64,000 nucleotides of DNA from Mycobacterium ostraviense (GTDB lineage: Bacteria > Actinomycetota > Actinomycetes > Mycobacteriales > Mycobacteriaceae): the NCBI RefSeq assembly GCF_002705925.1, contig NZ_NKRE01000001.1, forward strand, positions 996,978 to 1,060,977, read 5' to 3'. The position numbers and the translations under genes are program-made. Position 1 is the first letter of the stretch; each line of letters begins with the position of its first letter. Positions 43,155 through 52,825 of this stretch are shown one piece after another. Below the pieces are notes generated by a model. It was not told where the DNA came from, made no database searches, and was given only the letters and a program-made list of their open reading frames with translations.

Positions 43155-43976
43155 CTAAATGATGCGGTCGGGACGGGTATAGACGTTCATCGAGTCCTCC
43201 CGCAGGAATGCCACCAGCGTGATCCCGGACTCCTCGGCCAGCGAAACCGCCAGCGACGATGGCGCGGAAACCGCGGCCAACACCGGAATCCCGGCCATCA
43301 GCGCCTTCTGGGTCAGCTCGAACGACGCGCGGCCGCTGACCAACAGCGCCGACGCTGCCAGCGGCACCCGGTCCTGCTGCAGTGCCCACCCGATGACCTT
43401 GTCGACGGCGTTGTGCCGGCCGATGTCCTCGCGCACGGCAAACATGGTGCCGTCCATGCCGAATAACGCCGCGGCGTGCAGCCCGCCGGTGCTGGCGAAC
43501 ACTTTTTGGGCAGCGCGAAGTCGGCCGGGCATCGCCGTCAGGGTCGTGACGGTGACGGTGGCGGGATCGTCACCCGGTGAGAACTGGCTGAGCAGCCGTA
43601 CCGCTTCAAGAGACGCCTTGCCGCAAACCCCGCACGACGAGGTGGTGTAGAAGTTGCGGGTGACATCAAGGTCGGGCAGGCCTACCCCGGGCGCCAGCGC
43701 CACGTCGAGAACGTTGTAGGTGTTCACTCCATCCGCACCGCGGCCATCGCAGTAACGAACCGTCAGCACATCGGCGCGACCGGCGATCACCCCTTCGGTA
43801 AGCAAAAACCCTTGCGCCAGTTCGAAATCCGAGCCGGGGGTGCGCATGGTCACGGTGACCGGCGCATCGTTGACGCGGATCTCCAGCGGCTCCTCGACCA
43901 CCAGGGTTTCCGGTCGGGTGCTCATTTGATCGGCGGCGAAGCGCTTAACCCGCCGGCGTGCCGTTACGCGTCTCAC
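43155..43976 (-). CDS. fdhD: Formate dehydrogenase accessory sulfurtransferase FdhD
   Basis: FdhD transfers sulfur from a desulfurase to the molybdenum cofactor of formate dehydrogenase. The 273-residue protein has the paired-cysteine loop [11 protein letters not shown], plus [24 protein letters not shown] and [15 protein letters not shown]. Length is as in H37Rv rv2899c. The client enzyme fdhF, next to it in H37Rv, is not beside it here. It may serve the molybdo-protein at 16330 or a formate dehydrogenase elsewhere. GTG 43976 starts the frame; GTG 43967 is also in frame. Confidence 0.93.
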   Translation of the reverse strand: MRRVTARRRVKRFAADQMSTRPETLVVEEPLEIRVNDAPVTVTMRTPGSDFELAQGFLLTEGVIAGRADVLTVRYCDGRGADGVNTYNVLDVALAPGVGLPDLDVTRNFYTTSSCGVCGKASLEAVRLLSQFSPGDDPATVTVTTLTAMPGRLRAAQKVFASTGGLHAAALFGMDGTMFAVREDIGRHNAVDKVIGWALQQDRVPLAASALLVSGRASFELTQKALMAGIPVLAAVSAPSSLAVSLAEESGITLVAFLREDSMNVYTRPDRII

Positions 43977-44073
43977 GGGGCCATTTCAGGTTCCGCTGAC
44001 GCCGCGGCCGAGCGCGCAAACACGGCCCCAACGTACCCGATCAAGGGTCGGCCGTCGTCCCGGCCAACCGGCG

Positions 44074-45054
44074 TCAGACGGCGGAAGCCAGCGCCGCCAG
44101 GGTCTCCGCCGAGGAGTGCGTCGGGCGCCAACCGAGGTCGCGTTTGGCCTTGGTGGTGTCCATCACCACCGAGGTCCGTGCGACGTGCAGCCATTCGAGC
44201 AGGGAAGGGACCAACGGCAATCGCGAAATTGCCGCCGAAGCCGCCGATGCCGCGGCGGCGGGCACCCTTACCGGGCGCCCGCCCAGCGCCTTGGCCACGT
44301 CCGTCACCGTCACCGTCCCGTCGGCGGCGATGTTGTATGCCCCCGGCGGTACCGGAGCGGTGGCGGCCAGCGCGATAGCGGCCGCGACGTCGTCGTGGTG
44401 CACCAGCTGCAACGGAAAACCGGGATCGGGGATGATCGGCTTCAACATCGGCAGCGCCTTGCTCAGGGCGCGCACCGGGGCCGGCAGCTGGTTGCACGGC
44501 ATCGCCTCGGCTAGCGCTTGAGCCTCAGGTCCGGCGACGATGCATGGCCGCAGCACGAACACTTGCAGCGACGAGCCCTCGGTGATCTTGGCCAGCTCGG
44601 CCTCGCAGGCCGCCTTCTGCTCGGAGTAGTAGTGCTCGGGTGATCCGCGGGTGGGCGTGTCCTCGGTCAGTGGTACCGGGTTGTCGGAGTGGTAGCCGTA
44701 TGCGGCGACCGAGGACGTATAGACCAGCCGACGTGGCCGCCGCGCGGCAACCGTGGCCTCGAACACGTTACGGGTGCCCTCCAGGTTGACCCGTGCACTC
44801 TCCGCGCGTGAACCCATGATGATGAACGCCAGGTGGACTACCACGTCAGCCTGTGCGACCAACGCGTCTACTACGTCGCGATCCAGGATGTCGCCCTGCT
44901 GATAAACGGTTTTCGTCCACCCGTGCACCGTCGGGTCGAAGGGGCGGCGCGCCATCCCGACAATCTTCTCCACCGCCGGTTCGCGCTCGAGCGCCGTCAC
45001 CGCAGAGATGCCGATCTCTCCGGTAGGCCCGGTAACGGCGACGGTAACTCCCAT
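44074..45054 (-). CDS. NAD-dependent epimerase/dehydratase (extended SDR)
   Basis: A 326-residue extended SDR. VTGPTGEIGISA is the nucleotide loop, ADVVVHLAFII follows, and the catalytic serine/tyrosine are in VYTSSVAAYGYHSD and HYYSEQKAACE (YxxxK-like YSEQK). The C-terminal part (YNIAADGTVTVTDVAKALG) binds the substrate. Family substrates include nucleotide sugars and 3-beta-hydroxysteroids; I cannot choose. ATG 45054 has an AAGG site. In this order H37Rv would have fdhF, so this is an insertion or replacement. It is divergent from the WS/DGAT gene. Confidence 0.78.
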   Translation of the reverse strand: MGVTVAVTGPTGEIGISAVTALEREPAVEKIVGMARRPFDPTVHGWTKTVYQQGDILDRDVVDALVAQADVVVHLAFIIMGSRAESARVNLEGTRNVFEATVAARRPRRLVYTSSVAAYGYHSDNPVPLTEDTPTRGSPEHYYSEQKAACEAELAKITEGSSLQVFVLRPCIVAGPEAQALAEAMPCNQLPAPVRALSKALPMLKPIIPDPGFPLQLVHHDDVAAAIALAATAPVPPGAYNIAADGTVTVTDVAKALGGRPVRVPAAAASAASAAISRLPLVPSLLEWLHVARTSVVMDTTKAKRDLGWRPTHSSAETLAALASAV

Positions 45055-45170
45055 TGACCTTGGATCCCCCGCGGCGCCGCAGCCCAAACGCTTCCATCCG
45101 GTCCGACTAATGTGTGCCACACACCGCGGGTGGCTATCCCGCTGGTACAGGCCTACCGCGGGAGACGGAC

Positions 45171-46529
45171 ATGAAGCTGATAACTCCGACCGATTCGATG
45201 TTCCTGCTCGGCGAATCGCGCGAACATCCGATGCACGTCGGCGCCCTGCAACTCTTCCAGCCGCCCGAGCATGCTGACGAAAACTTCGTGACCGAAGCCT
45301 ATGAAGCCATGCTCCATTGCACCGAGGTCCAGCCGATGTTCCGCAAGCATCCGGCGTTCTTCAGCGCTGTCACCAACCTCGCGTGGACTTTCGACAAGAA
45401 CGTCGAACTCGACTACCACTTCCGCCGGTCCGCGCTGCCCCGGCCGGGCCGGGTACGCGAGTTGCTGGAGCTGACCTCGCGGCTGCACGGCAGCCTGCTC
45501 GACCGGCACCGGCCGCTGTGGGAGGCACACCTGGTGGAAGGCCTCAACGACGGCCGCTACGCAGTTTACGTCAAGTTCCACCATTCGCTGCAGGACGGCG
45601 TGTCGGCGCAGAAGTTGATGCAGCGGGCATTGACCACAGACCCCGACGACGACGAGATCAGGGTGCCGTGGACGCTGCAGCCGCGAGAACGCACCAACAC
45701 CGGCCGGAAGTCTTCACCGCTTCAGCTGCTCGCCCAGACGGTCGGATCGGCGGCGGCCCTGGCGCCGTCGACGCTGTCATTGGCACGTGCCGGCCTGCTG
45801 GAGCAGCAACTCACGCTGCCATTCCGGGCTCCCAAGACCATGTTCAACGTGCGGATCGGCGGAGCGCGGCGGGTCGCCGCACAGTCATGGGCGCTAGATC
45901 GAATCAAGGCGGTGAAGAACGCCGCCAATGTGACCGTCAACGACGTCGTGCTGGCCATGTCGGCCGGCGCCCTGCGCGCCTACCTGATCGACCAGCACGC
46001 ACTGCCCGACACGCCGCTGATCGCCATGGTCCCGGTGAGCCTGCGAAAGGAAGGCGACGCCGAGCGCGGCGGGAACATGGTGGGCACGGTCTTGTGCAAC
46101 CTCAGCACCCATGTCGAGGACCCGGCGGTGCGCCTATACGCCATCAACCAGTCGATGCGCGACAACAAGGAAGTGTTCAGCCAGCTGCCCCGCGTCCAGC
46201 AGCTGGCGCTGTCGGTTTTTCTCACCGGCGGTCTGGTCTTCGGGCTGATTCCCGGCTTCGTTGCCACCGCTCCGCCACCGTTCAACATCGTCATTTCGAA
46301 TGTGCCGGGTGCCGCCGACCCACTGTATTGGCGGGGCGCACAGCTGGTCGGGAATTATCCGCTGTCCATCGCGCTCGACGGTCAGGCAATGAACATCACG
46401 GTCACCAACAACGCCGGTAATCTGGACTTCGGGCTCGTCGGGTGCAGACGCAGTGTGCCACATCTGCAGCGCATGCTGGGCCACCTGGAGGCATCGCTGA
46501 AAGAGTTGGAACGTGCTGTCGGAGCCTGA
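45171..46529 (+). CDS. Wax ester synthase/diacylglycerol acyltransferase (Tgs family)
   Basis: A 452-residue enzyme that makes triacylglycerol or wax esters from acyl-CoA. The condensing motif HHSLQDG (HHxxxDG) is intact, and PPFNIVISNVPG near the C-terminus is the second family motif. PMFRKHPAF and RPLWEAHLVEG also match. Mycobacteria carry many paralogues, some induced under hypoxia; the specific member is not clear. ATG 45171 has GGGAG 5 bases upstream. A longer frame to 45114 is less likely. Confidence 0.9.
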   Translation: MKLITPTDSMFLLGESREHPMHVGALQLFQPPEHADENFVTEAYEAMLHCTEVQPMFRKHPAFFSAVTNLAWTFDKNVELDYHFRRSALPRPGRVRELLELTSRLHGSLLDRHRPLWEAHLVEGLNDGRYAVYVKFHHSLQDGVSAQKLMQRALTTDPDDDEIRVPWTLQPRERTNTGRKSSPLQLLAQTVGSAAALAPSTLSLARAGLLEQQLTLPFRAPKTMFNVRIGGARRVAAQSWALDRIKAVKNAANVTVNDVVLAMSAGALRAYLIDQHALPDTPLIAMVPVSLRKEGDAERGGNMVGTVLCNLSTHVEDPAVRLYAINQSMRDNKEVFSQLPRVQQLALSVFLTGGLVFGLIPGFVATAPPPFNIVISNVPGAADPLYWRGAQLVGNYPLSIALDGQAMNITVTNNAGNLDFGLVGCRRSVPHLQRMLGHLEASLKELERAVGA

Positions 46530-46604
46530 GCACATAACCGTGGCCGGTAGTCTACGGCCAGCACGGCGGGACGGCGATCCCGGCAGCTGAAGTGAGGGAG
46601 GGAC

Positions 46605-47354
46605 GTGGCGGGCACACCGAAGCGCAGCTCCCAGGGCTCGACACCGGGCGGGACGATGGCCGATCCGGCCACCGTCTTCTCCGCCCTGGCCGAGATCATC
46701 TATCAAGGGGCAAATCCGTCGGAGATCTACGCCGCCATCTGCGTCGCGGCGACCTTGATCGTTCCCGGCTGCGACCACGCCAGCATCCTCGTGAAGACCA
46801 ATGACCGCTACGTCACGGTCGGCGCCAGCGACCGGCTGGCACAGCGCATCGACGAAATCGAACGGCGCGCCGGCGACGGCCCGTGCATCGACGCGATCGA
46901 GGAAGAAACCCCGCAGATCGAAACGGACCTGACCACGCCCAGCCAGTGGCCCAAGTTCGCGGCCGCCCTGGTCGCCGATACGCCGGTGCGCGGTGCCATG
47001 GGCTTCCGGCTGCAAATCGACAAACGCAAAGCCGCCGCGCTCAACCTGTTCGCCGATGCCCCCAACCGCTTCGACACCGAATCCGCCGGGCGGGCGGCGG
47101 TGCTGGCCTCGTTCGCCAGCGTGGCGGTGAACGCCATCGCGCATGGGGAAGACGCCGCCAGCCTGCGCCGAGGGCTGCTCAGCAACCGCGAAATCGGCAA
47201 GGCAGTCGGCATGCTGATGTTGCTGCACGACATGACCGAGGACCACGCGTTCGACGTGCTGCGGCGCCATTCCCAGAGCCTGAATATCAAATTGGCGGAC
47301 GTGGCGCGCAAGGTCATCGAGAACCGGGGCCAGCTGCCGCCCCACGATCAGTAA
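46605..47354 (+). CDS. GAF-ANTAR antiterminator
   Basis: A 249-residue sensor-regulator. Residues about 25-165 form a GAF domain (FSALAEIIYQGANPSEIYAA, GDGPCIDAI, RGAMGFRLQI), and the last ~60 an ANTAR RNA-binding domain (LRRGLLSNREIGKAVGMLML, DHAFDVLRRHSQ). ANTAR proteins bind paired hexaloop hairpins and prevent termination; in M. tuberculosis Rv1626 regulates lipid genes. The GAF ligand is unknown. The next-door WS/DGAT might be a target. GTG 46605 has GAGGGAGGG upstream. Confidence 0.9.
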   Translation: MAGTPKRSSQGSTPGGTMADPATVFSALAEIIYQGANPSEIYAAICVAATLIVPGCDHASILVKTNDRYVTVGASDRLAQRIDEIERRAGDGPCIDAIEEETPQIETDLTTPSQWPKFAAALVADTPVRGAMGFRLQIDKRKAAALNLFADAPNRFDTESAGRAAVLASFASVAVNAIAHGEDAASLRRGLLSNREIGKAVGMLMLLHDMTEDHAFDVLRRHSQSLNIKLADVARKVIENRGQLPPHDQ

Positions 47355-47433
47355 CCCGCAGTCTTTGTGCCGAGCAGCCGCCCATACCTCTACACGCCGA
47401 GCGGGCTTCGGTCGCACCACCGTTATTCAGCGG

Positions 47434-47739
47434 TTATTCAGGCAACCGCAGCTCGGGCTTCTCGACTTCCTCGATGTTGACATCCTTGAAGGTAACTACC
47501 CGCACCTGTTTGACGAACCGAGCGGGTCGATACATATCCCATACCCAGGCGTCGGCCAGTCGCAGCTCGAAATACACCTCGCCGTCGGCGTTACGCGGCA
47601 CCATCTCCACGCTGTTCGCCAGGTAAAAGCGTCGCTCCGTTTCCACGACATAGCTGAACTGGCCGACGATGTCCTTGTATTCGCGGTACAGCGAGAGCTC
47701 CATCTCGGTTTCGTACTTTTCGAGATCCTCTGCACTCAT
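47434..47739 (-). CDS. DUF2469 protein (Rv2901c-like)
   Basis: A 101-residue acidic protein: DLEKYETEMELSLYREYKDI, FSYVVETERRFYLANSVEMV, and RFVKQVRVVTFKDVNIEEVE. It is highly conserved in actinobacteria beside rnhB, matching H37Rv rv2901c in length. Function is unknown. ATG 47739 is the start. The 129-bp gap to rnhB is longer than usual for this pair. Confidence 0.9.
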   Translation of the reverse strand: MSAEDLEKYETEMELSLYREYKDIVGQFSYVVETERRFYLANSVEMVPRNADGEVYFELRLADAWVWDMYRPARFVKQVRVVTFKDVNIEEVEKPELRLPE

Positions 47740-47868
47740 CTGCCACTCATCTGCTCAGACGTCCTTCTTCCAGCCAATATGCTGACTTCCCGGCCCAGGG
47801 TCCCGCCGAGCCCTGAGTGCTACACGGCGCGAAACGTCGCCGGGCGGGAACTCGCGTACCATCTTTCC

Positions 47869-48588
47869 TCACCGGACTTCGCCGCGCTCTGCCGGAGGGT
47901 CCGGATCGCACTCGGCCACCACCCGGATGTCCGATCCGTCCGCAGCCCGGCGGACGTTGATAAAGGAGTAACGATGCTCCGGGCAAGGACCCAGCCGGGC
48001 CAGCGCGAAGGTGTGTGCGGGCGTGCTGTAGCCCTTATTCTCGGCGAAACCGTATCCCGGGTACTGCGCGTCCGTCGTGACCATCAATCGGTCTCTGCTG
48101 ACCTTCGCCAGCACGCTGGCCGCGGCAATGCACGCGGCCGCCGCGTCGCCCCCGACCACCGGCAGCGACGGCACCGGCAGCCCGGGCACTCGGAAGCCGT
48201 CGCTCAGCACATAACCGGGTCGCACCGCCAACCCGGCCACCGCGCGCCGCATACCTTCGATGTTGGCCGCGTGCACGCCCCGTCGGTCGACCTCGACCGA
48301 CGGGATGAACACCACGTGGTAGGCCAGGGCATAGCGGCAGATCAATGGAAACAGCTTCTCCCGCGCCTTCTCGGTAAGCTTCTTCGAATCATCCAGGGCG
48401 GCAAGGCTTTCCAAGCGATTCGGGCCCAGCACGCACGCTGCCACCACCAGCGGGCCGGCGCAGGCGCCGCGCCCCACCTCGTCCACCCCTGCGACCGGAC
48501 CCAGCCCGCTGCGGTGCAGTGCGGATTCCAGGGTGCGCAGCCCTGAAGACTTCCGGATCACCGTCCGTGGCGGCCAGGTCGTATTCAT
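47869..48588 (-). CDS. rnhB: Ribonuclease HII
   Basis: RNase HII removes RNA from RNA-DNA hybrids and misincorporated ribonucleotides. The catalytic aspartate and glutamate are D36 and E37 in [17 protein letters not shown], and further family motifs are [47 protein letters not shown], and [17 protein letters not shown]. It is 239 residues, slightly shorter than H37Rv rv2902c as recalled. It follows lepB by 13 bp on the same strand. Confidence 0.95.
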   Translation of the reverse strand: MNTTWPPRTVIRKSSGLRTLESALHRSGLGPVAGVDEVGRGACAGPLVVAACVLGPNRLESLAALDDSKKLTEKAREKLFPLICRYALAYHVVFIPSVEVDRRGVHAANIEGMRRAVAGLAVRPGYVLSDGFRVPGLPVPSLPVVGGDAAAACIAAASVLAKVSRDRLMVTTDAQYPGYGFAENKGYSTPAHTFALARLGPCPEHRYSFINVRRAADGSDIRVVAECDPDPPAERGEVR

Positions 48589-48601
48589 AGTCCAGCCATG
48601 G

Positions 48602-49465
48602 CTACTTCCCTTGTTGCGGGTTCACCGACCGCACCACACCCCATCGCGACGGCGGCCACACGATGAAGCGGGCCTTGCCGATCACGTTGGATATCGGCAC
48701 GGTGCCCGCCATGGGATCCCCGGTGCACATCATCGGACAGTGAGCGCGTGAATCCGCCGAATGGGTCCGGTTGTCGCCCATGACCCACAGTCGCCCGGGC
48801 GGAACGGTCACCGGGCCGAACTCGCTGCCAAGGCAGGGGTAGACCGACGGGTCGGCCATCATGGTGGCCGGATCCAGGTACGGCTCCTTGAGAGGTTTGC
48901 CGTTGACCGTCAAGCCGGTGTCGGAGCGGCACTGGACCGTTTGCCCACCGACCGCGATGACGCGCTTCACCAGGTCGTTTTCGTCGGGAGGCACGAAACC
49001 GATGAACGACAGCGCGTTCTGGGCCCAGCGGGCCAGTGTATTGCTCGAGCGAATCGACTTGTAACCCACGTTCCACGAGGGCGGTCCCCTGAAGACGATG
49101 ACGTCGCCGGGTTTGGGCGAGCTGAAGCGGTAGGTGAGCTTGTCCACCAGAATGCGGTCACCAACGCAGGTCGAACACCCGTGCAGGGTGGGCTCCATCG
49201 ATTCCGAAGGAATCAGGTAAGGACGCGCCACGAACGTCAACATGACGTAATAGAGCACCACGGCGATCACCGTCAGGGTGGCAAGTTCCCGCAGCGTCGA
49301 CTTCTTGGCCGGCTTGGATGCGTCGTTGTCGGCTTCCGTCGACTCGGCCGTGCCGGCTGGGCGGGCGGTCTCGCCGGTGGTGTCAGATTCGCGGCCAGAC
49401 GGGTTCGATTCCGGCTGACCAGCGCCGGGCTCGCGCTCAGCCGGGGAGTCCGTGGTTTCGGTCAC
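48602..49465 (-). CDS. lepB: Signal peptidase I
   Basis: Cleaves signal peptides of exported proteins. The 287-residue protein has a ~50-residue disordered acidic N-terminus, one membrane helix (about 60-80), then the Ser-Lys dyad: S89 in PSESMEPTL and K167 in [22 protein letters not shown] is the third family motif. All agree with H37Rv rv2903c. It starts 79 bp after rplS, in the same direction, and rnhB follows closely. Confidence 0.95.
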   Translation of the reverse strand: MTETTDSPAEREPGAGQPESNPSGRESDTTGETARPAGTAESTEADNDASKPAKKSTLRELATLTVIAVVLYYVMLTFVARPYLIPSESMEPTLHGCSTCVGDRILVDKLTYRFSSPKPGDVIVFRGPPSWNVGYKSIRSSNTLARWAQNALSFIGFVPPDENDLVKRVIAVGGQTVQCRSDTGLTVNGKPLKEPYLDPATMMADPSVYPCLGSEFGPVTVPPGRLWVMGDNRTHSADSRAHCPMMCTGDPMAGTVPISNVIGKARFIVWPPSRWGVVRSVNPQQGK

Positions 49466-49544
49466 GGGATCAGCGTAGCCAGCACACGCCGTGTCCTTCG
49501 CGACTGGCGTGTCGGGACCGCCGCGGTCACCACGGCAGTGCCGG

Positions 49545-49886
49545 TCAGCGCTTCTCCTTGATCTTGGCCTTCTTGCCGCGAAGCTCGCGCAGGTAGTACA
49601 GCTTGGCGCGGCGAACGTCGCCGCGCGTCACCACCTCGATGTGGTCGATGTTCGGCGAATGCACCGGAAAAGTCCGTTCGACGCCGACACCGTAGCTTTC
49701 CTTGCGCACCGTGAAAGTCTCGCGGATACCTCCGCCCTGCCGGCGGATCACCACGCCCTTGAACACCTGGATACGCTCCTTGGCGCCCTCGATGACCTTG
49801 ACGTGCACGTTGATGGTGTCACCCGGGCCGAAGGGCGGGATGTCGTCGCGCAGCGACGCCTTGTCGACGAAGTCCAGCCTGTTCAT
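49545..49886 (-). CDS. rplS: 50S ribosomal protein L19
   Basis: A 113-residue L19: [53 protein letters not shown], and the basic tail [10 protein letters not shown]. The length equals the family standard. ATG 49886 has GGAGGAAG about 10 bases upstream; the frame extends further but without signal. The 350-bp upstream gap separates it from divergent lppW and would contain its promoter. Confidence 0.96.
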   Translation of the reverse strand: MNRLDFVDKASLRDDIPPFGPGDTINVHVKVIEGAKERIQVFKGVVIRRQGGGIRETFTVRKESYGVGVERTFPVHSPNIDHIEVVTRGDVRRAKLYYLRELRGKKAKIKEKR

Positions 49887-50102
49887 GGAAAGACACTTCC
49901 TCCGGTTCGCGGCCTGGTGAACCGCCGACACGCAGGCGTGAGGCGCTTGTCAAGCCGATGGATACGGGCTTATGGCTGTATGCCGCAGCAACCGAGGATA
50001 CCCGGCCTGCGCGGACAACTGGTCAATTGTGCCAGACGCTGTCCGTGCCATGAAAATCACAGGAAATCCGGGTGGTTCACGCCCGCCCGCAAGCACCGGC
50101 GA

Positions 50103-50231
50103 ATGGTACATATGAACGGGGTCAAACCGCATGAGTCGGACCCGCACTTTTGCGTAATGCCCGGGCACATGGCAATGCGGCCGCCCTACCTGTACGTCTT
50201 CGCGATGCCGGAAGATGCAAGAGGATGCTAA
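50103..50231 (+). CDS. Candidate Met/His-rich small ORF (42 residues)
   Basis: ATG at 50103 opens MVHMNGVKPHESDPHFCVMP then GHMAMRPPYLYVFAMPEDAR and GC; TAA at 50229-50231 is 9 bases before the lppW ATG and overlaps the AAAGGAG ribosome site of lppW. Six Met, four His and two Cys in 42 residues could bind metal. No ribosome site is clear. It is either an upstream ORF controlling lppW or chance. Confidence 0.27.
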   Translation: MVHMNGVKPHESDPHFCVMPGHMAMRPPYLYVFAMPEDARGC

Positions 50232-50240
50232 AGGAGAAGC

Positions 50241-51188
50241 ATGCGAGCACGGCCGCTTACGATGCTGACCGCTGCCGCGGCGGTGGCATTGGTCGTGGTT
50301 GCGGCTTGTGAGGCAAAGGTGCAGGCGAAGGCATACAGCACGGCTGATCACAGCGCGTCCCATTACCCCTCCCAGCCGCAACAGCAGCTCGTCGAGCTGT
50401 TGTTGCGGGCGATCGCCCCGCCCGGCGCACCGGATGCGCTGCTGCCCGGCGCCGGGTTGAGCGGAGTGCAGGAACGCATCCAGCAGGCGACCGACGAGGC
50501 CGCTGCTAAGGGCGCTACCTTGTCGGTCGCCGTTCTCGATCGCGCGACCCGGCAACTGGTCTCCAACGGCATCACCTCGATCATCGCGACCGCCTCGGTC
50601 TCCAAGCTGTTCATCGCCGACCAGCTGCTCCTGCAGGAATCGCAGAGCAAACTCACCCTCACCGCGGACGATCACCAGGCCCTGGACCTCATGCTGCGGT
50701 CATCGGACGATGGCGCCGCCGAGAGGTTCTGGAATCAGCTCGGCGGCGACGCCACCATCACCGAAGTCGCCGCCCGGTATGGACTGACGTCGACCATGCC
50801 GCCCAGCGATGGGCGCTGGTGGAACACGATCAGTACGTCATCCGATCTGATCCGCTACTACGAAATGCTGCTCGACGGCACGGGTGGACTGCCGCTGGAC
50901 CGCGCCGGGTTCATCGTGAACGACCTGGCCCGGTCCACCCCGACCGGAGTCGACGGCTACCCCCAGCGGTTCGGCATTCCCGACGGGTTGTACGCGGAGC
51001 CGGTCGCGGTCAAACAAGGCTGGATGTGCTGTATCGGGGCGAGCTGGATGCACCTGTCGACCGGTGTCGTGGGCTCTGACCGCCGCTACATCATGGTGAT
51101 CGAGTCGCTGCAAGCTTCCGACGAGGTCACCGCGCGCGAAACCATCACCCAAGCCGTCATGACGATCTTCCCCAACGGCCGGATCTAA
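50241..51188 (+). CDS. lppW: Lipoprotein LppW, serine-beta-lactamase-like fold
   Basis: A 315-residue precursor with the lipobox VVVAAC (lipidated C23), so anchored outside the membrane. The mature part resembles the beta-lactamase/penicillin-binding fold: ATASVSKLF has an SxxK, and SSDDGAAERFWNQLGG and VKQGWMCCIG follow, the last in place of KTG. The catalytic set is therefore degenerate and activity is doubtful. It corresponds to H37Rv rv2905 (314 residues). A strong AAAGGAGAAGC precedes the ATG. Function unknown. Confidence 0.9.
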   Translation: MRARPLTMLTAAAAVALVVVAACEAKVQAKAYSTADHSASHYPSQPQQQLVELLLRAIAPPGAPDALLPGAGLSGVQERIQQATDEAAAKGATLSVAVLDRATRQLVSNGITSIIATASVSKLFIADQLLLQESQSKLTLTADDHQALDLMLRSSDDGAAERFWNQLGGDATITEVAARYGLTSTMPPSDGRWWNTISTSSDLIRYYEMLLDGTGGLPLDRAGFIVNDLARSTPTGVDGYPQRFGIPDGLYAEPVAVKQGWMCCIGASWMHLSTGVVGSDRRYIMVIESLQASDEVTARETITQAVMTIFPNGRI

Positions 51189-51229
51189 TCCGCTCCGCGC
51201 TCCGGCGCTGCGCAGCTCGGTGGGGCGCG

Positions 51230-51283
51230 AGCAGACACACAATCGCATAGATCCGGCTTGTCGCGTACGAGTCTGTGTCTGCT
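51230..51283. terminator. Hairpin between convergent lppW and trmD
   Basis: AGCAGACACA (51230-51239) pairs perfectly with TGTGTCTGCT (51274-51283). It is flanked by two copies of CAGCTCGGTGGGG (51213-51225 and 51293-51305). The 5' arm resembles the arm of the larger hairpin at 55451-55476 (GCGAGAAGACACAAAATCGC there), suggesting a shared mycobacterial 3'-end motif. Confidence 0.55.
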
Positions 51284-51307
51284 GGGCCGCCTCAGCTCGG
51301 TGGGGTC

Positions 51308-52000
51308 TCAGTCTGGTGGGGCTAATTCCGGTCGCCGCTCGCGAGTGCGCTGTAGCGCGACCTGCCGACGCCAGGCGGCAATGCGGGCGTGGTCACCGGA
51401 GAGCAGGACCTCAGGCACGTCCAGACCACGCCAACTCGGTGGCCTGGTGTAGCTGGGGCCCTCCAGCAGCCCGTCCAGACCTGGCGAGTGTGAATCAAGC
51501 TGGACGGAATCGGGATTGCCCAGGACTCCGGCCAGCAGCCGCAGCACGGTTTCGATCATGACCACGGCCGCCGACTCGCCACCGGGTAGTACGTAGTCGC
51601 CGATCGAGACCTCTGCCACGCGCATCCGCCGGGCGGCATCCTCGACGACTCGCTGGTCGATGCCCTCGTAACGGCCGCAGGCGAACACCAGCTGCTGCTC
51701 AGTGCTCCAACGTTGCGCGGTAGCCTGGTCGAACAGCACACCAGCGGGCGTGGGAACTACTAAAAGTGTTTCAGCAGAACATATTTCGTCGAGCGCCGCA
51801 CCCCATACCGGCGCCTTCATCACCATTCCTGGGCCGCCGCCGTACGGCGTATCGTCCACCGAGCGGTGCACGTCGTGGGTCCACCGCCGTAGGTCGTGCA
51901 CCTGCAAGTCGACCAGCCCTGACGCAATTGCCTTGCCCGGCAACGACTGCCGCAGCGGGTCCAGGTAGCCGGGGAAGATCGTGACTATGTCGATTTTCAT
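51308..52000 (-). CDS. trmD: tRNA (guanine-N1)-methyltransferase TrmD
   Basis: Methylates G37 of tRNAs, preventing +1 frameshifts. The 230-residue protein shows [32 protein letters not shown], and the trefoil-knot SAM site ([38 protein letters not shown]). The C-terminal basic residues also match. Length equals H37Rv rv2906c. It starts 15 bp after rimM, as in the rimM-trmD order of other bacteria. Confidence 0.96.
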   Translation of the reverse strand: MKIDIVTIFPGYLDPLRQSLPGKAIASGLVDLQVHDLRRWTHDVHRSVDDTPYGGGPGMVMKAPVWGAALDEICSAETLLVVPTPAGVLFDQATAQRWSTEQQLVFACGRYEGIDQRVVEDAARRMRVAEVSIGDYVLPGGESAAVVMIETVLRLLAGVLGNPDSVQLDSHSPGLDGLLEGPSYTRPPSWRGLDVPEVLLSGDHARIAAWRRQVALQRTRERRPELAPPD

Positions 52001-52015
52001 GTCGATACGCCTCTG

Positions 52016-52549
52016 CTAGCTCAGATCCAGCAAACCGTCGGGCGGATCGATCTGCAGAATGCCGTCCTCCAGCGACACGGAAGTGACGATGGCGCGGACG
52101 AACGGCACCAATACCTCGCCCTTTTGGCTGCCAGCCGTACGCCGCACCGCCAACAGCTCGCCGGCAGCGCTGTGCAGCACCTCGGCGACGACGCCGACGT
52201 CCTGGCCCGTCGTCGTGCGAACTTGCAGACCTTCCAGCTGGTGGTCGTAGTAGGTGTCGGCCTCCTCGATCGGCGGCAGGTCGTCGGAGTCGATGACGAA
52301 CAGACTGCCGCGCAGCGCGTCGGCCGCATCACGGTCGGTGACGCCGGCCAAACGCACGAGCAGCCGCGCACCATGGTCGCGCACGCTGTCGATCACATAG
52401 CTGCGCTCCTGGCCCGGGTCGCGGGAACTCTTGGCGCGCAACAGCGTTCCGGGGGCGAACCGGGTGTCCGGATCGTCGGTGCGGATTTCGACGACGAGTT
52501 CGCCGCTGATGCCGTGCGCCTTCACCACACGCCCGACTACCAGCTCCAT
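52016..52549 (-). CDS. rimM: 16S rRNA maturation factor RimM
   Basis: RimM assists assembly of the 30S head near S19. The 177-residue protein has [20 protein letters not shown] at the N-terminus and a C-terminal PRC barrel ([33 protein letters not shown]). Length is standard. It lies between the KH-domain gene and trmD on the same strand; the gap to the KH gene is 25 bp. Confidence 0.94.
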   Translation of the reverse strand: MELVVGRVVKAHGISGELVVEIRTDDPDTRFAPGTLLRAKSSRDPGQERSYVIDSVRDHGARLLVRLAGVTDRDAADALRGSLFVIDSDDLPPIEEADTYYDHQLEGLQVRTTTGQDVGVVAEVLHSAAGELLAVRRTAGSQKGEVLVPFVRAIVTSVSLEDGILQIDPPDGLLDLS

Positions 52550-52574
52550 GGGTGCTCCATGAGCATGGGCTCAG

Positions 52575-52817
52575 CTACTGGTCGGTGTCCACCACGTCGA
52601 CGCGGATGCCCCGGCCGCCGATACCGGCAACCAGCGTGCGCAGCGCGGTCGCGGTACGCCCCCCGCGGCCGATCACCTTGCCCAGGTCGTCGGGATGCAC
52701 GTGGACTTCGACCGTTCGACCACGACGGCTGGTCACCATGTCCACCCGGACATCGTCGGGGTTGTCCACGATCCCGCGGACCAGGTGTTCGACAGCGTCG
52801 ACTACCACGGTGCTCAT
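52575..52817 (-). CDS. KH-domain RNA-binding protein (KhpA-like)
   Basis: An 80-residue KH protein. GKVIGRGGRTATALR carries the GxxG loop that contacts RNA, preceded by VDAVEHLVRGIVDNPDDV. KhpA homologues affect envelope synthesis and mRNA stability in Gram-positive bacteria. ATG 52817 gives MSTVVVDAVE and the H37Rv rv2908c length; a frame 12 bases longer starts MTGA. It lies 8 bp after rpsP, in one operon. Confidence 0.94.
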   Translation of the reverse strand: MSTVVVDAVEHLVRGIVDNPDDVRVDMVTSRRGRTVEVHVHPDDLGKVIGRGGRTATALRTLVAGIGGRGIRVDVVDTDQ

Positions 52818-52825
52818 GGCGCCGG

